Source: Pseudofrankia saprophytica (GTDB taxonomy: Bacteria; Actinomycetota; Actinomycetes; Frankiales; Frankiaceae). From it: a stretch of DNA of 64,000 bases. The position numbers were made by a program, and so were the translations under genes. The notes under the pieces are model-generated. The model was not told the origin of the DNA, did not search any database, and was given only the letters and a program-made list of their open reading frames with translations. The stretch is from NCBI RefSeq assembly GCF_000235425.2, contig NZ_KI912266.1, forward strand, positions 4,334,985-4,398,984, in the 5' to 3' direction. Positions 9,252 to 17,851 of this stretch are shown here, piece by piece. Each line of letters opens with the position of its first letter. The first letter of the stretch is position 1.

Positions 9252-9986
9252 ATGAAGATCGCGGTCATCGGCACGGGCCTCATCGGATCCCAGGTCGCGC
9301 GCAAGCTCGCGGCGGCCGGCCACGAGGTCGGCGCGCACTCGCGCGCCACCGGCGTCGACCTGCTCACCGGCGCGGGGCTCGACGAGGCGGTACGCGGCGC
9401 CCAGGTCGTCGTGGACCTGACCAACTCCCCGACCTTCGACGAGGCGTCGGTGGACTTCTTCCGGACGTCGGTCACCAACCTCCTGGCCGCCGCCTCCGGG
9501 GCTGGCGCCAGCCATGTCGTCGCGCTGTCGATCGTCGGCGTAGACCAGGTGCCCGACCTGGTCTACTACCGGGCCAAGACGCTGCAGGAGGACCTGGTCA
9601 AGGCCGGTCCCCTCCCGTACTCGATCGTTCGCGCGACCCAGTTCATGGAGTTCGTCCCGGCGGTGCTGGCCTGGACCACCGACGGCGACGTCGTACGCCT
9701 GCCGGCCACGCCGATCCAGCCGATCGCCGCCGCGGAGGTCGCCGACGCCGTCGCCGAGGTCGCGGCCGGCGCCCCGCTGGCTGGCACGCGCGAGGTCGGC
9801 GGGCCCGAGGTCTTCCCGCTCGACGAGCTGGGCCGCGTCACCCTGGCCGCGACCGGCGACGGGCGCCGGGTCGTCACCGACGAGACGGCGGGCATGTTCG
9901 CCGCGGTCAAGGGCGACGTGCTCACCACGTCAGAGGGTGCCCACATCGCGGCCACGCACTACCGCGACTGGCTGCGGTCGCGCTGA
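9252..9986 (+). CDS. NmrA-like NAD(P)-binding protein
   Basis: A 244-residue atypical short-chain dehydrogenase. The dinucleotide motif IAVIGTGLIGSQVARKLAAAG begins at residue 3 (one residue of a usual Gly-x-x-Gly-x-x-Gly is replaced), and VVDLTNSPTF follows the nucleotide fold. The YYRAKTLQEDLVKAGP segment near residues 107-122 carries the Tyr/Lys region, and YSIVRATQFMEF is typical of NmrA-type proteins. It probably binds NAD(P)H and acts as a redox-linked reductase or sensor rather than a classical epimerase. It faces the RsrR-like gene across a shared operator, so it is likely the regulator's main target. Confidence 0.85.
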   Translation: MKIAVIGTGLIGSQVARKLAAAGHEVGAHSRATGVDLLTGAGLDEAVRGAQVVVDLTNSPTFDEASVDFFRTSVTNLLAAASGAGASHVVALSIVGVDQVPDLVYYRAKTLQEDLVKAGPLPYSIVRATQFMEFVPAVLAWTTDGDVVRLPATPIQPIAAAEVADAVAEVAAGAPLAGTREVGGPEVFPLDELGRVTLAATGDGRRVVTDETAGMFAAVKGDVLTTSEGAHIAATHYRDWLRSR

Positions 9987-10116
9987 CCCGGTCGCCCCGC
10001 CCCTGTCCCAGATGCCGCCCCTGTCCGCGATACCGCGTACGCCGGGGGTTTTCACATCTGCGAGCGCCGCGCCGTCTAGACAGTGTGGAGACGGAACAGA
10101 TCGAACAGGGGGCGCC

Positions 10117-11445
10117 ATGCGCAGGATCCTGATCGTCGGCGGCGGCTACGCCGGCTTCTACGCGGCCTGGAAGCTGGAGCGGAAGCTCCGTTCGGGCGAG
10201 GCCGAGGTCACCCTCGTCGACCCCCGCCCGTACATGACCTACCAGCCGTTCCTGCCCGAGGTCGTGGCCGGCTCGGTCGAGGCGCGGCACGCCGCGGTGT
10301 CGCTGCGCCGTCACCTACGCCGCACCCGGGTCATCGCCGCGACAGTGACCGCGATCGACCATGCCAACCGGGTGGCCACCGTCCAGCCCGCCGACGCGGA
10401 CACGTTCGAGCTCGGCTACGACCTGATCGTCGTCACCGCCGGCGCGGTCACGCGGAAGATCCCCGTGCCCGGCATCGCCGAGCGGGCGATCGGCCTCAAG
10501 CACGTCGAGGAGGCCGTCGCCATCCGGGACCAGCTGCTGACCGCGTTCGACCGGGCCGCCGCGCTCCCGCCCGGTCCGCGGCGGCGCAAGCTGCTCACGG
10601 TCACCTTCGTCGGCGGCGGCTTCTCCGGGGTGGAGGGCTTCGGCGAGCTGCTGTCGCTGGCGACCGCGCTGTTCAAGCGCTACCCGGAGCTGCGCCGCGA
10701 CGAGCTGGGGTTCCACCTGGTCGAGGCCTCGGGCCGCATCCTGCCCGAGGTCACCGACCGGCCGGGACGCTGGGTGGTGCGCTCGCTGGAACGCCGCGGC
10801 GCGCACGTCCACCTGAACACCCAGGTGACCTCCGCCGTCGACGGGCACGTGGTGCTCTCCACCGGCGCGGAGTTCGACTCGGAGCTGATCATCTGGACCG
10901 TGGGCAACGGCGGGAACCCCGTCATCGGCAGGCACACGGACCTCCCGGTCGACGAACGCGGCCTGGTCGTCGTCCGGCCGGACCTGCGGGTCGGCACCGA
11001 GAGCCATCCCGTGCCCGACGCCTGGGCGGCCGGCGACGACGCCGCCGTGCCCGACCTCGCGTCGCCTGTCCCGGGTGCGCGCACCGTGCCCAACGCCCAG
11101 CACGCCTATCGGCAGGGAAAGCTGCTGGCCCACAACCTCATCGCCACCCTGCGGGGCCGGGAGCCGAAGAAGTACGTGCACCACAGCCTCGGCGCCGTCG
11201 CGACCCTCGGCCTCGGCCACGGCATCTTCCAGTACCGGCGCATCGTCGTCACGGGGCTGCCGGCGTGGCTCATGCACCGTGGCTATCACGTGCTGGCCGT
11301 GCCGAGCTGGGAGCGCAAGGCGCGGGTCTTCGTGATCTGGCTGACCGCCGCGCTGTTCGGCCGCGACGCCCTCTCGCTCGCGGCCGTGCAGCACCCTCGG
11401 GACGCGTTCGTCAGCGGTGGTGAACCGTCCGCCCTTCCGGAGTAG
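10117..11445 (+). CDS. ndh: Type II NADH dehydrogenase (NDH-2-like)
   Basis: This 442-residue membrane-associated flavoprotein passes electrons from NADH to quinone without proton pumping. The start ATG at 10117 gives RRILIVGGGYAGFYAAWKL, the FAD-binding motif, right at the N-terminus. YDLIVVTAGAVTRKIPVPG (about residues 104-122) and the NAD-binding strand TVTFVGGGFSGVEGFGEL (about residues 160-177) follow. The C-terminal AWAAGDDAAVPDL and PNAQHAYRQGKLLAHNL segments are characteristic. The C-terminal region with hydrophobic and basic stretches would bind the membrane. An in-frame extension up to 9937 exists but overlaps the previous gene and lacks family similarity. Confidence 0.9.
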   Translation: MRRILIVGGGYAGFYAAWKLERKLRSGEAEVTLVDPRPYMTYQPFLPEVVAGSVEARHAAVSLRRHLRRTRVIAATVTAIDHANRVATVQPADADTFELGYDLIVVTAGAVTRKIPVPGIAERAIGLKHVEEAVAIRDQLLTAFDRAAALPPGPRRRKLLTVTFVGGGFSGVEGFGELLSLATALFKRYPELRRDELGFHLVEASGRILPEVTDRPGRWVVRSLERRGAHVHLNTQVTSAVDGHVVLSTGAEFDSELIIWTVGNGGNPVIGRHTDLPVDERGLVVVRPDLRVGTESHPVPDAWAAGDDAAVPDLASPVPGARTVPNAQHAYRQGKLLAHNLIATLRGREPKKYVHHSLGAVATLGLGHGIFQYRRIVVTGLPAWLMHRGYHVLAVPSWERKARVFVIWLTAALFGRDALSLAAVQHPRDAFVSGGEPSALPE

Positions 11446-11561
11446 GCGGAACGATGCCGGATGCCGGAGCCCGCGTCCAGACTTGCTCTGAGCTGCCGGA
11501 ACGGGGTCGGGTGGATCTACACTTGCGGGAGCTTGGGGTGCCATAGGGGAGAGGGACGCTG

Positions 11562-12011
11562 ATGACCGCGCCAGGGCAGCCGACCGGGAGTTTCAACTAC
11601 GCGCCACCGGGGTCGACGGGCGGAGCACCGGTTCCACCTCCGTCGGGCCCCGTGGCGCCGACGGCGCCGCGAGGCCCCGTGGCGCCGGGCGCCCCCGTAC
11701 CACCGACGCAGCCCGGGGGGACCAGACGCCGGCTGCCGGGGAGGCGCCAGCGTGGCGGCGGGGTCAGCTGGGTGGTCTATGCCGTGACCGTCCTCGTGCT
11801 CGTCCTCGCGATCATGGTCGTGCTGTTCGTCGCCCAGAACGACCAGAAGGTCACGATCTGGCTGTTCGGCACGCGCAAGTACATGTCGGTGGCCGGAGCG
11901 CTGAGCATCGCCGCGGCCGCCGGGCTGGTCGTCGGTCTGTTGATCGGTCTCATCACGCAGATCCCCGTGCGCCGCAAGCTGCGAGCCGCCAAGCGCCGCC
12001 TCGAGGGCTGA
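11562..12011 (+). CDS. LapA-domain (DUF1049) membrane protein
   Basis: This is a 149-residue protein with a Pro/Gly/Thr-rich cytoplasmic N-terminus of about 65 residues, then two membrane helices (WVVYAVTVLVLVLAIMVVLF and AGALSIAAAAGLVVGLLIGL) separated by AQNDQKVTIWLFGTRK. The QN-x-x-x-V-x-x-x-LF pattern between the helices and the basic tail RRKLRAAKRRLEG are the hallmarks of the LapA/YciS family. In Gram-negative bacteria LapA helps lipopolysaccharide assembly. In actinobacteria the role is unknown, so the name indicates family only. The ATG follows GGGGAGAGGGA. Confidence 0.8.
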   Translation: MTAPGQPTGSFNYAPPGSTGGAPVPPPSGPVAPTAPRGPVAPGAPVPPTQPGGTRRRLPGRRQRGGGVSWVVYAVTVLVLVLAIMVVLFVAQNDQKVTIWLFGTRKYMSVAGALSIAAAAGLVVGLLIGLITQIPVRRKLRAAKRRLEG

Positions 12012-12168
12012 CCGACCCGCTCCGCACGCCTCGCCGGCCAGGCCCGCCCCGCCCGGCGGTCTCGGGCGGCCGCAGGCGGCCTCGGGCGGGCCGGACCGAG
12101 GTCGGACCAAATGAGAGCTGGGTCGCGAACGGCCTGATGACGGTGACGGGTTGGATATCGTCCGGCTC

Positions 12169-12744
12169 GTGACGGCGTCTCGAACCGATCTTCCGGCCGG
12201 CGCGGCGGTGCCGGCGCGGCATCCGGACGCGCCGGCGCCGGGAACCGTCCTGCCCGCGCACTACGCGCACTGCTTCGGTTGCGGGCCCGCCGAGGAGCAC
12301 GGCCTGCACCTGACGATCGTGGCCGGCGAGGGTGTCGAACTGACGGCGACCCTGGAGGTCACCGAGCACCATCAGGGCGCCCCGGGGCTGGCGCACGGCG
12401 GCCTGCTGGCGTCGGCTCTCGACGAGATCCTCGGCATGCTCGGCCATCTGACCCGGATGAGCTGTGTCACCGCTCGGCTCGAGACCGACTTCCGGCGGCC
12501 GGTGCCGGTCGGCACGACGCTTCACCTGCGGTCTCGGGCCGACGGGGTCGCTGGGCGCAAGCTGTACGCGAGCGCCGAAGGATGCCTCGGCGCCCCCGAC
12601 GGTCCGGTCGCGGTCCGGGCCCGCGCCCTGTTCGTCCAGGTCGGCCTGGAACACTTCGCCGAGCACGGCCGGGCCGAGGAGCTCGAGGCGATCGTTCGCG
12701 ACCCGGGCCTGGTCAGCGTCCCGGACTACCCCGTCAACCCGTAG
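12169..12744 (+). CDS. Hotdog-fold thioesterase (PaaI/THEM4-like)
   Basis: This 191-residue protein is of the acyl-CoA thioesterase type that hydrolyses CoA thioesters. The HCFGCGPAEEHGLHLTI segment (about residues 36-52) matches the C-x-C-G/GL entry motif of this subfamily. The HHQGAPGLAHGGLLASALDEI helix (about residues 70-90) carries the HGG and Asp/Glu catalytic region of hotdog enzymes, and ARLETDFRRPVPVGTTL is the typical following strand. The GTG at 12169 is preferred over a TTG at 12151, although neither has a strong ribosome site. Its substrate is unknown. Confidence 0.85.
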   Translation: MTASRTDLPAGAAVPARHPDAPAPGTVLPAHYAHCFGCGPAEEHGLHLTIVAGEGVELTATLEVTEHHQGAPGLAHGGLLASALDEILGMLGHLTRMSCVTARLETDFRRPVPVGTTLHLRSRADGVAGRKLYASAEGCLGAPDGPVAVRARALFVQVGLEHFAEHGRAEELEAIVRDPGLVSVPDYPVNP

Positions 12745-13037
12745 CACGCCCGTGCCCTGGCCTTCGCGGTCACCGTCATCGCGGGCCGATCTGGCGTCGC
12801 CCGCCGCCGCCGCGGGCGGCGGCCTGGAAGCGGCGTGGGGACGCCGCGTGCCGAGGCCGGGTCGACGGCCGGCGGGGCAGGTGGTAAGCGGAATTGACGG
12901 ATGCGTGCGACACGCCGTGACGGGGCCACCCATAGCCGCTTACGGCCCGTCTTGTCGGTACGCTCCAATCGCGGCCAAGGTCTGCTGCTGGACCAGCGGC
13001 TGGTGCTGTGCCACCGGCCGTGCCGCCCCTCGCGGAA

Positions 13038-14039
13038 ATGGCAGGTTCATTCGTGGCTGGTTTCTCCGACGCGCCCTCGGCGGGCGGCGCTTCCCGGGTG
13101 CCCTTCGGTGAGGTCACCATCGAGAAGCCGCGTATCCCCGAGGAGGGCCGCCTCGAGCTGGCCCCCGCCGACGACAAGGTCGGCCAGACGGGTCCGACGG
13201 GACGGCCGATGCCGCTGTTCCCGGTGCCCGAGCCCCTGACGTCGCACGGTCCCGCCTGGGTGCTCGCCATGTGCAACCAGAAGGGCGGCGTCGGCAAGAC
13301 CACCAGCACCATCAACCTGGGCGCCGCGCTCGCCGAGTACGGCCGCCGCGTGCTGCTCGTCGACTTCGACCCGCAGGGCGCGCTCTCCGTCGGCCTGGGC
13401 ATCAACCCCAACCAGTTCGAACTGACCGTGCACGACCTGCTGCTGGGCGGCGGTGACACGGACATCGACGATGTGATCATCGAAACCCAGGTCGAGAACC
13501 TGGACCTGCTGCCCAGCAACATCGACCTGTCCGCCGGCGAGGTGCTGCTCGTCAGCGAGGTCGGCCGCGAGCACAGCCTGACGCGCACCCTGAAGCCGGT
13601 CCTCGACGACTACGACGTCATCCTGGTCGACTGCCAGCCGTCGCTCGGCCTGCTCACGGTGAACGCGCTGACGGCGGCCGACGCCGTGATCATCCCGCTG
13701 GAGTGCGAGTACTTCGCGCTGCGGGGTGTCGCGCTGCTGCTGCAGACGATCGACAAGGTCCGGGACCGGCTCAACTCCCGCCTCGACCTGGCCGGGATCC
13801 TCGCGACCATGTACGACGCCCGCACCCTGCACGCCCGCGAGGTGCTCGCCCGGGTCGTCGAGCGTTTCCCCGACGAGGTGTTCCACACGGTGATCAACCG
13901 GACGGTCCGTTTCCCCGAGACGACCGTCGCCGGCGAGCCGATCACCACCTACGCCCCGACCTCCGTCGGCGCGGCCGGTTACCGCCGCCTCGCCCGCGAG
14001 CTCATCACCCGCCGGGGAACGCCGCCGGCCGTCGGGTAG
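13038..14039 (+). CDS. parA: ParA/Soj-type ATPase
   Basis: This 333-residue protein has a disordered N-terminal extension of about 75 residues. A deviant Walker A follows, NQKGGVGKTTSTINLGAALA, with the signature first lysine (about residues 80-99). Then come LLVDFDPQGALSVGLG and the Walker B region DYDVILVDCQPSLGLLTVNAL. ParA ATPases form nucleotide-dependent dimers on DNA and position chromosomes or other cargo. This paralogue sits near scpA/scpB in many actinobacteria (Rv1708 in M. tuberculosis, as I recall) and is distinct from the origin-proximal parAB pair. The ATG at 13038 has only a weak GCGGA site; GTG at 13008 is an alternative. Confidence 0.9.
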   Translation: MAGSFVAGFSDAPSAGGASRVPFGEVTIEKPRIPEEGRLELAPADDKVGQTGPTGRPMPLFPVPEPLTSHGPAWVLAMCNQKGGVGKTTSTINLGAALAEYGRRVLLVDFDPQGALSVGLGINPNQFELTVHDLLLGGGDTDIDDVIIETQVENLDLLPSNIDLSAGEVLLVSEVGREHSLTRTLKPVLDDYDVILVDCQPSLGLLTVNALTAADAVIIPLECEYFALRGVALLLQTIDKVRDRLNSRLDLAGILATMYDARTLHAREVLARVVERFPDEVFHTVINRTVRFPETTVAGEPITTYAPTSVGAAGYRRLARELITRRGTPPAVG

Positions 14040-14171
14040 CGCTCCCCGCACGCCTCGCGGGCCCGGGCCGCCCCTGCCGACGGAAGTTCGATTCGACAGT
14101 GGGAGAATCGGCGCCTACTGCGGCGTTGTAGGGACGACGGAGACGGACGAACTGGAGGCGGACGACCTCTC

Positions 14172-14861
14172 GTGCTGTTCCACCTGGCCGAGCCCGCGGC
14201 GCTGCTCGGGATCTTCCTTGCCCTGGTCATCGGGGTCTACGCCCATGACACTGCCCAGATCTTCGCCGCGCGGCTGGCGCGTGACCCGACACCGCTGCGG
14301 TCGGGGCGGCTGAAGGCTCGACCGCTACCGACCCGGGTCAGCCCCTTCAGCGCGGTCGCGATGCTGATCGCCGGCAACGGCTGGACCGAACCGATCGGGA
14401 TGAACGAGGTCTGGCGCAAGCGCCGGTTCCACGTCAGCGCGGCCATCCTCGCCGGACCACTCGCCTACCTGTTGCTCGCCTTCGGGGCGGTGGCGGGAGT
14501 CGCGGGCCTGTCCGACCCGGCCACGCTGGTCATCGGCGACCGGACCATCGAGTACGACAGCATCGACAGCTTCCCGGCGGAGCTGCTGCTCGCGATGGCC
14601 GTCACCTTCGCCGCGATGTTCATCCTGAGCCTGATCCCCATCCCGCCGACCGATGGCGGCCGGGTGCTCTTCCTGCTCGGGCCACAGTCACCCGGCTGGC
14701 GCAACGCGAACTACAAGCTCACCGAGACCCACCTCGGCGTCATCCTGCTGCTGGTGATCCTCCTCGTCCCCATCCTGATTCCGAGCCTCCCGTCGATCGT
14801 CGGCCAGCTCGCGCCACCGCTCCTGCGGGGACTGGGCAACATCGTCGGGATCAGCCTCTAG
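14172..14861 (+). CDS. Site-2-protease (M50) homologue with degenerate catalytic motif
   Basis: A 229-residue polytopic membrane protein with about five hydrophobic segments. The order matches a minimal M50 metalloprotease: an N-terminal helix with VYAHDTAQIFAARLARDPTP where active enzymes have HExxH, a middle helix AAILAGPLAYLLLAFGAVAG, and a late helix with LSLIPIPPTDGGRVLF where active enzymes have the N-x-x-P-x-P-x-x-DGG motif. The first motif reads H-D-T-A-Q, so the catalytic Glu and second zinc His are missing, while the DGG aspartate is kept. It is therefore probably not a peptidase and may bind membrane partners. It starts with GTG at 14172 in the ParA-Scp neighbourhood. Confidence 0.75.
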   Translation: MLFHLAEPAALLGIFLALVIGVYAHDTAQIFAARLARDPTPLRSGRLKARPLPTRVSPFSAVAMLIAGNGWTEPIGMNEVWRKRRFHVSAAILAGPLAYLLLAFGAVAGVAGLSDPATLVIGDRTIEYDSIDSFPAELLLAMAVTFAAMFILSLIPIPPTDGGRVLFLLGPQSPGWRNANYKLTETHLGVILLLVILLVPILIPSLPSIVGQLAPPLLRGLGNIVGISL

Positions 14862-15023
14862 CGGTTCGACGGCCATCCGTCCCGGCAGGGCCGCCGCGCT
14901 TTCGACGCATCGATCACATGCCTCGTCGCTTCCGGCTGTCTGGCTGAGGGCCAACCGGTACCACCGTGGGTTAGCAGACGAGGCGCGGGCTGGACCGGCT
15001 CGGGCTCGTTGCTCCATTCGCCG

Positions 15024-15062
15024 TTGGCGCACCATCTTTCGCGGCTAGGGTGACTTTGTCAC
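15024..15062 (+). promoter_or_regulatory. Putative promoter of first conflict-system operon
   Basis: TTGGCG at 15024-15029 and TAGGGT at 15046-15051 are separated by 16 bases and make an acceptable actinobacterial promoter. The -10 runs directly into the small inverted repeat GTGAC-TTT-GTCAC (15050-15062), which could be an operator over the start point. The ATG of the first gene is 85 bases further on. A related TAG-x-GTGAC / GTCACT arrangement lies before the second copy of the system. Confidence 0.45.
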
Positions 15063-15146
15063 TTTCCGTGCGCTCCGCGAGCGCACAGCGGCGCGCCGGC
15101 ACGGGGGACCGGATCAGGTGAGCATGGTGGCGACGCGGGGCGGCGC

Positions 15147-16655
15147 ATGACCGTGCCCGCGCGACCTCTCCGGACGGCGGAGGGTGTGGTGCGCCGTAGG
15201 CGTGCCTCGGCGGAGATGGCGATCGCCGAGCTGCTGGCCACGGCTCCGGTGCTGCACGGTGAGCAGAGCCGTCGCCTGTTGCTCAGCAGGCTCTCCCAAC
15301 GGTCCGAAACGCGGCTCGACGTGTCCGACTACCCGACCGGCCGGCAGTGGTTCCTCGGGCTGGTCTCGGTCTGCGACAGCTCCCTCGTCGGGTTGGCCCA
15401 TCTACCCGCCGCCGCGGGCGACCTCGGCCTCGCCGACGCGACCCTCGCCGAACTGTCCCGCCTGGCCGACCGCTGGGAGGCCAGCGAGGCACTGGCCGAC
15501 GCGTCCGACGACCTCCTGGCCCGGCTCGAGACCGCGCTGACCACGACGGCGCCCGCCACCGTCGCGCACGCCTACCGCCTGGCTCTCGGCGGGTTGGCGG
15601 TCAGCCCGCCGACGCACTGCGACACGGCCTGGGCGGTGCTGCTCCACCTGGCCGGTCGCAATGCCCCACTCGGCGCGCTGCCCCCGTATCTGGCGTTCCT
15701 CGACCAGGTGGGTGTTCTGCTCACTCCAGCGATCACGAACCAGGTCGGCCGGTTCCTCCGCAGGCAGGTGAATGGTGCCGGCCTGGCCGACCAGCTCGCG
15801 GACGCTCATGGCCGACGCACCGCCCAGGTCGGCCTCGTCCACCTCATCCTGCAGTTCGAGCGCAGCGAACTCGTCGATGGCCAGGTCGAGATGACCTGCT
15901 GGCGTCAATGGCCGGGAATCGAGGGATTCGAGCCATGTGGGACGCGGCTCGGCTCCAACGACGACCTGGAGGCGATGGCCGAGGACGCGATCGGGGAGCT
16001 GGAGGAGCTGCTCGCCGAGGGCGAGCAGCTGGTGGCGTTGGAGTTCATCCTGCCGCGCCCGCTGCTGGACCTGCCGGTCGAGCACTGGCGTACCGAGAAC
16101 GACACCACGCTGCCCCGCCCCATCGGGCTGCGCTACCCCGTCGTGCTGCGCAGCCTCGAGCGCCAGCGACGCCGACGCGGGCAGCGGGAGTGGCGGCTGC
16201 GCTGGCGGGCGCTGACGAAGGGGGCGACGGGGTTTGCGCACTGTGACGCGTTCGGGGTGGGCGGCGGCGAACATGACCACGACCGTCTACAGACGAGGTT
16301 TCTTCGGGAGGACGCCATGGTCGCGCTCGTGCTGAGCGGCCCGCCGAGGGAGGACCTGGCCGCCTCCGAGCTGGACATCGCGCTGAACTGCGGGGTTCCG
16401 GTCGTGGTGTGGCATCGAGGTAGCCGAACCGAGGACGCGATCGCCGCCGCCATCCAGGCGTTCCTGGGGTCCGCGACCGGCGGTGCCGGCCTGACGGACC
16501 TGCGGGAACGGGCTCGGCGCCTGCGGGTGGACGCCCACCTCGCCAGACCTGATTGGCCGGACCTGGGCCGGCATCTCGCGCTGATGTGGGAGGACCCCGA
16601 CCGTCAGCCGGAGCAGGGGCCCGAGATCGCCGCGCCGATGGCCAGGAGGCGATGA
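15147..16655 (+). CDS. VMAP-like protein, copy 1 (vWA-MoxR-associated)
   Basis: This 502-residue protein is the scaffold-type component of a vWA-MoxR-VMAP ternary system. The N-terminal 110 residues are helical (EQSRRLLLSRLSQRSE; then WFLGLVSVCDSSLVGLAHL) and resemble the effector-associated domains of such systems. The C-terminal VMAP-type domain shows CWRQWPGIEGFEP (about residue 251), LEFILPRPLLDLPVEHW (about 297), GLRYPVVLRSLERQ (about 327), the strand VALVLSGPP and LNCGVPVVVWHRGSR (about 412). It is first in a three-gene operon with ATGA overlaps to the ATPase and then the giant vWA protein. Copy 2 at 24597 has the same architecture. The family is thought to link the MoxR/vWA switch to effectors; biochemistry is lacking. 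Confidence 0.75.
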   Translation: MTVPARPLRTAEGVVRRRRASAEMAIAELLATAPVLHGEQSRRLLLSRLSQRSETRLDVSDYPTGRQWFLGLVSVCDSSLVGLAHLPAAAGDLGLADATLAELSRLADRWEASEALADASDDLLARLETALTTTAPATVAHAYRLALGGLAVSPPTHCDTAWAVLLHLAGRNAPLGALPPYLAFLDQVGVLLTPAITNQVGRFLRRQVNGAGLADQLADAHGRRTAQVGLVHLILQFERSELVDGQVEMTCWRQWPGIEGFEPCGTRLGSNDDLEAMAEDAIGELEELLAEGEQLVALEFILPRPLLDLPVEHWRTENDTTLPRPIGLRYPVVLRSLERQRRRRGQREWRLRWRALTKGATGFAHCDAFGVGGGEHDHDRLQTRFLREDAMVALVLSGPPREDLAASELDIALNCGVPVVVWHRGSRTEDAIAAAIQAFLGSATGGAGLTDLRERARRLRVDAHLARPDWPDLGRHLALMWEDPDRQPEQGPEIAAPMARRR

Positions 16656-17851
16656 CGGTGACCGAACCTCATGCGCCTGGGCCCGAGCAATCTGGCCCCG
16701 AGCACCCCGGCCTCCAGCAACCCGGCGCCGATCTGGCGGACGGGGGTATGCCTGTCCGCGACATGTCCCGACCGGTCTGGTGGCTGTTCCGTGGGACGGG
16801 GGAGCCTCTGCTGGTCGAGGAGCGCGACCGCCGCTGGCCGCCGGTGCCGCCCTGGCGGGACTTCGACGGTGGGCCTGACCTGCCGCCCCCGCCGGACGAC
16901 GAGCACGAAGCCCGTCGCCGGCTCGGTCGCCGGCTCGTCGGGGGCGCCACCCGTCAGCTGAGCCACCGGCAGCTGTCGGTGATCAACACGGCGATCTACC
17001 TGCGCCGTCCGCTGCTCGTGACCGGAGGGCCCGGCTCCGGGAAGTCGAGCCTCGCCTACCTGATCGCCCGAGAGCTGGGCCTCGGCCGGGTACTTCGCTG
17101 GCCGATCACCAGCCGCACCACCGTGCGTGCCGGTCTGTACGAGTACGACGCGATCGGCCGGGCCCAGGCGGTCGTCGAGTCCGGCGCGGATGGTTCCGCA
17201 GGCATCCATCGGCAGGCGAGGCACGGCAGGGTCAGAACGGCCGGGCGGAGCTCGCGCGCCGCGCCCATCGGCGACTTCGTGCACCTGGGGCCACTGGGTA
17301 CGGCGATGTTGCCGTACGCCTTCCCACGGGTGCTGCTCATCGACGAGCTCGACAAGAGTGACTACGACCTGCCCAACGACCTGTTAACGATCTTCGAAGA
17401 CGGCGAGTTCGACCTGCCCGAGCTTGTTCGGGTGCGCAACCTGCAGCCCGAGGTCACGGTCTACACCGCGGACCGCGGCGCCACCGCCGTGATCCGGGGA
17501 GGGGTGGTCCGGGTGCATGCCTTTCCCATCATCGTCGTGACCAGCAACGGTGAGCGCGAGTTCCCCGCGGCCTTCCTCCGCCGCTGCGTCCGTCTCGACG
17601 TACCCGACCCCGACTCTGACGCGCTCACGAACATGGTCGCCGCGCACTTCCCGGAGGCCAGCGAAGCCGGCTACCAGAGCGTCGTCGAGGAGTTCGTGGC
17701 CCGCCGCCGCCACGGCATGCTCGCCGCCGACCAGCTGCTCAACGCCGCGCACCTGGTCATGTCCGGCGTTCTCGACGGCGACGAGCGGGACCGAGGCGAG
17801 CTGCTGGCCACAGTGTGGCGCCGTCTCGACCCAGGGGGTGACGGGGGATGA
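16652..17851 (+). CDS. MoxR-type AAA+ ATPase, copy 1
   Basis: A 399-residue AAA+ ATPase. An N-terminal segment with WWLFRGTGEPLLVEERDRRW is conserved in both copies and precedes the ATPase core. The core shows LLVTGGPGSGKSSLAYLIA (Walker A, about residues 117-135), RVLLIDELDKSDYDLPNDLL (Walker B, about 226-245) and the sensor 1 strand FPIIVVTSNGEREFP, followed by FLRRCVRLDV with the arginine-finger region. MoxR ATPases remodel or activate partner proteins together with a vWA partner. The ATG at 16652 follows CCAGGAGG and overlaps the VMAP stop. The next gene begins in its stop codon, so all three are probably made in a fixed ratio. Confidence 0.9.
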   Translation: MTVTEPHAPGPEQSGPEHPGLQQPGADLADGGMPVRDMSRPVWWLFRGTGEPLLVEERDRRWPPVPPWRDFDGGPDLPPPPDDEHEARRRLGRRLVGGATRQLSHRQLSVINTAIYLRRPLLVTGGPGSGKSSLAYLIARELGLGRVLRWPITSRTTVRAGLYEYDAIGRAQAVVESGADGSAGIHRQARHGRVRTAGRSSRAAPIGDFVHLGPLGTAMLPYAFPRVLLIDELDKSDYDLPNDLLTIFEDGEFDLPELVRVRNLQPEVTVYTADRGATAVIRGGVVRVHAFPIIVVTSNGEREFPAAFLRRCVRLDVPDPDSDALTNMVAAHFPEASEAGYQSVVEEFVARRRHGMLAADQLLNAAHLVMSGVLDGDERDRGELLATVWRRLDPGGDGG

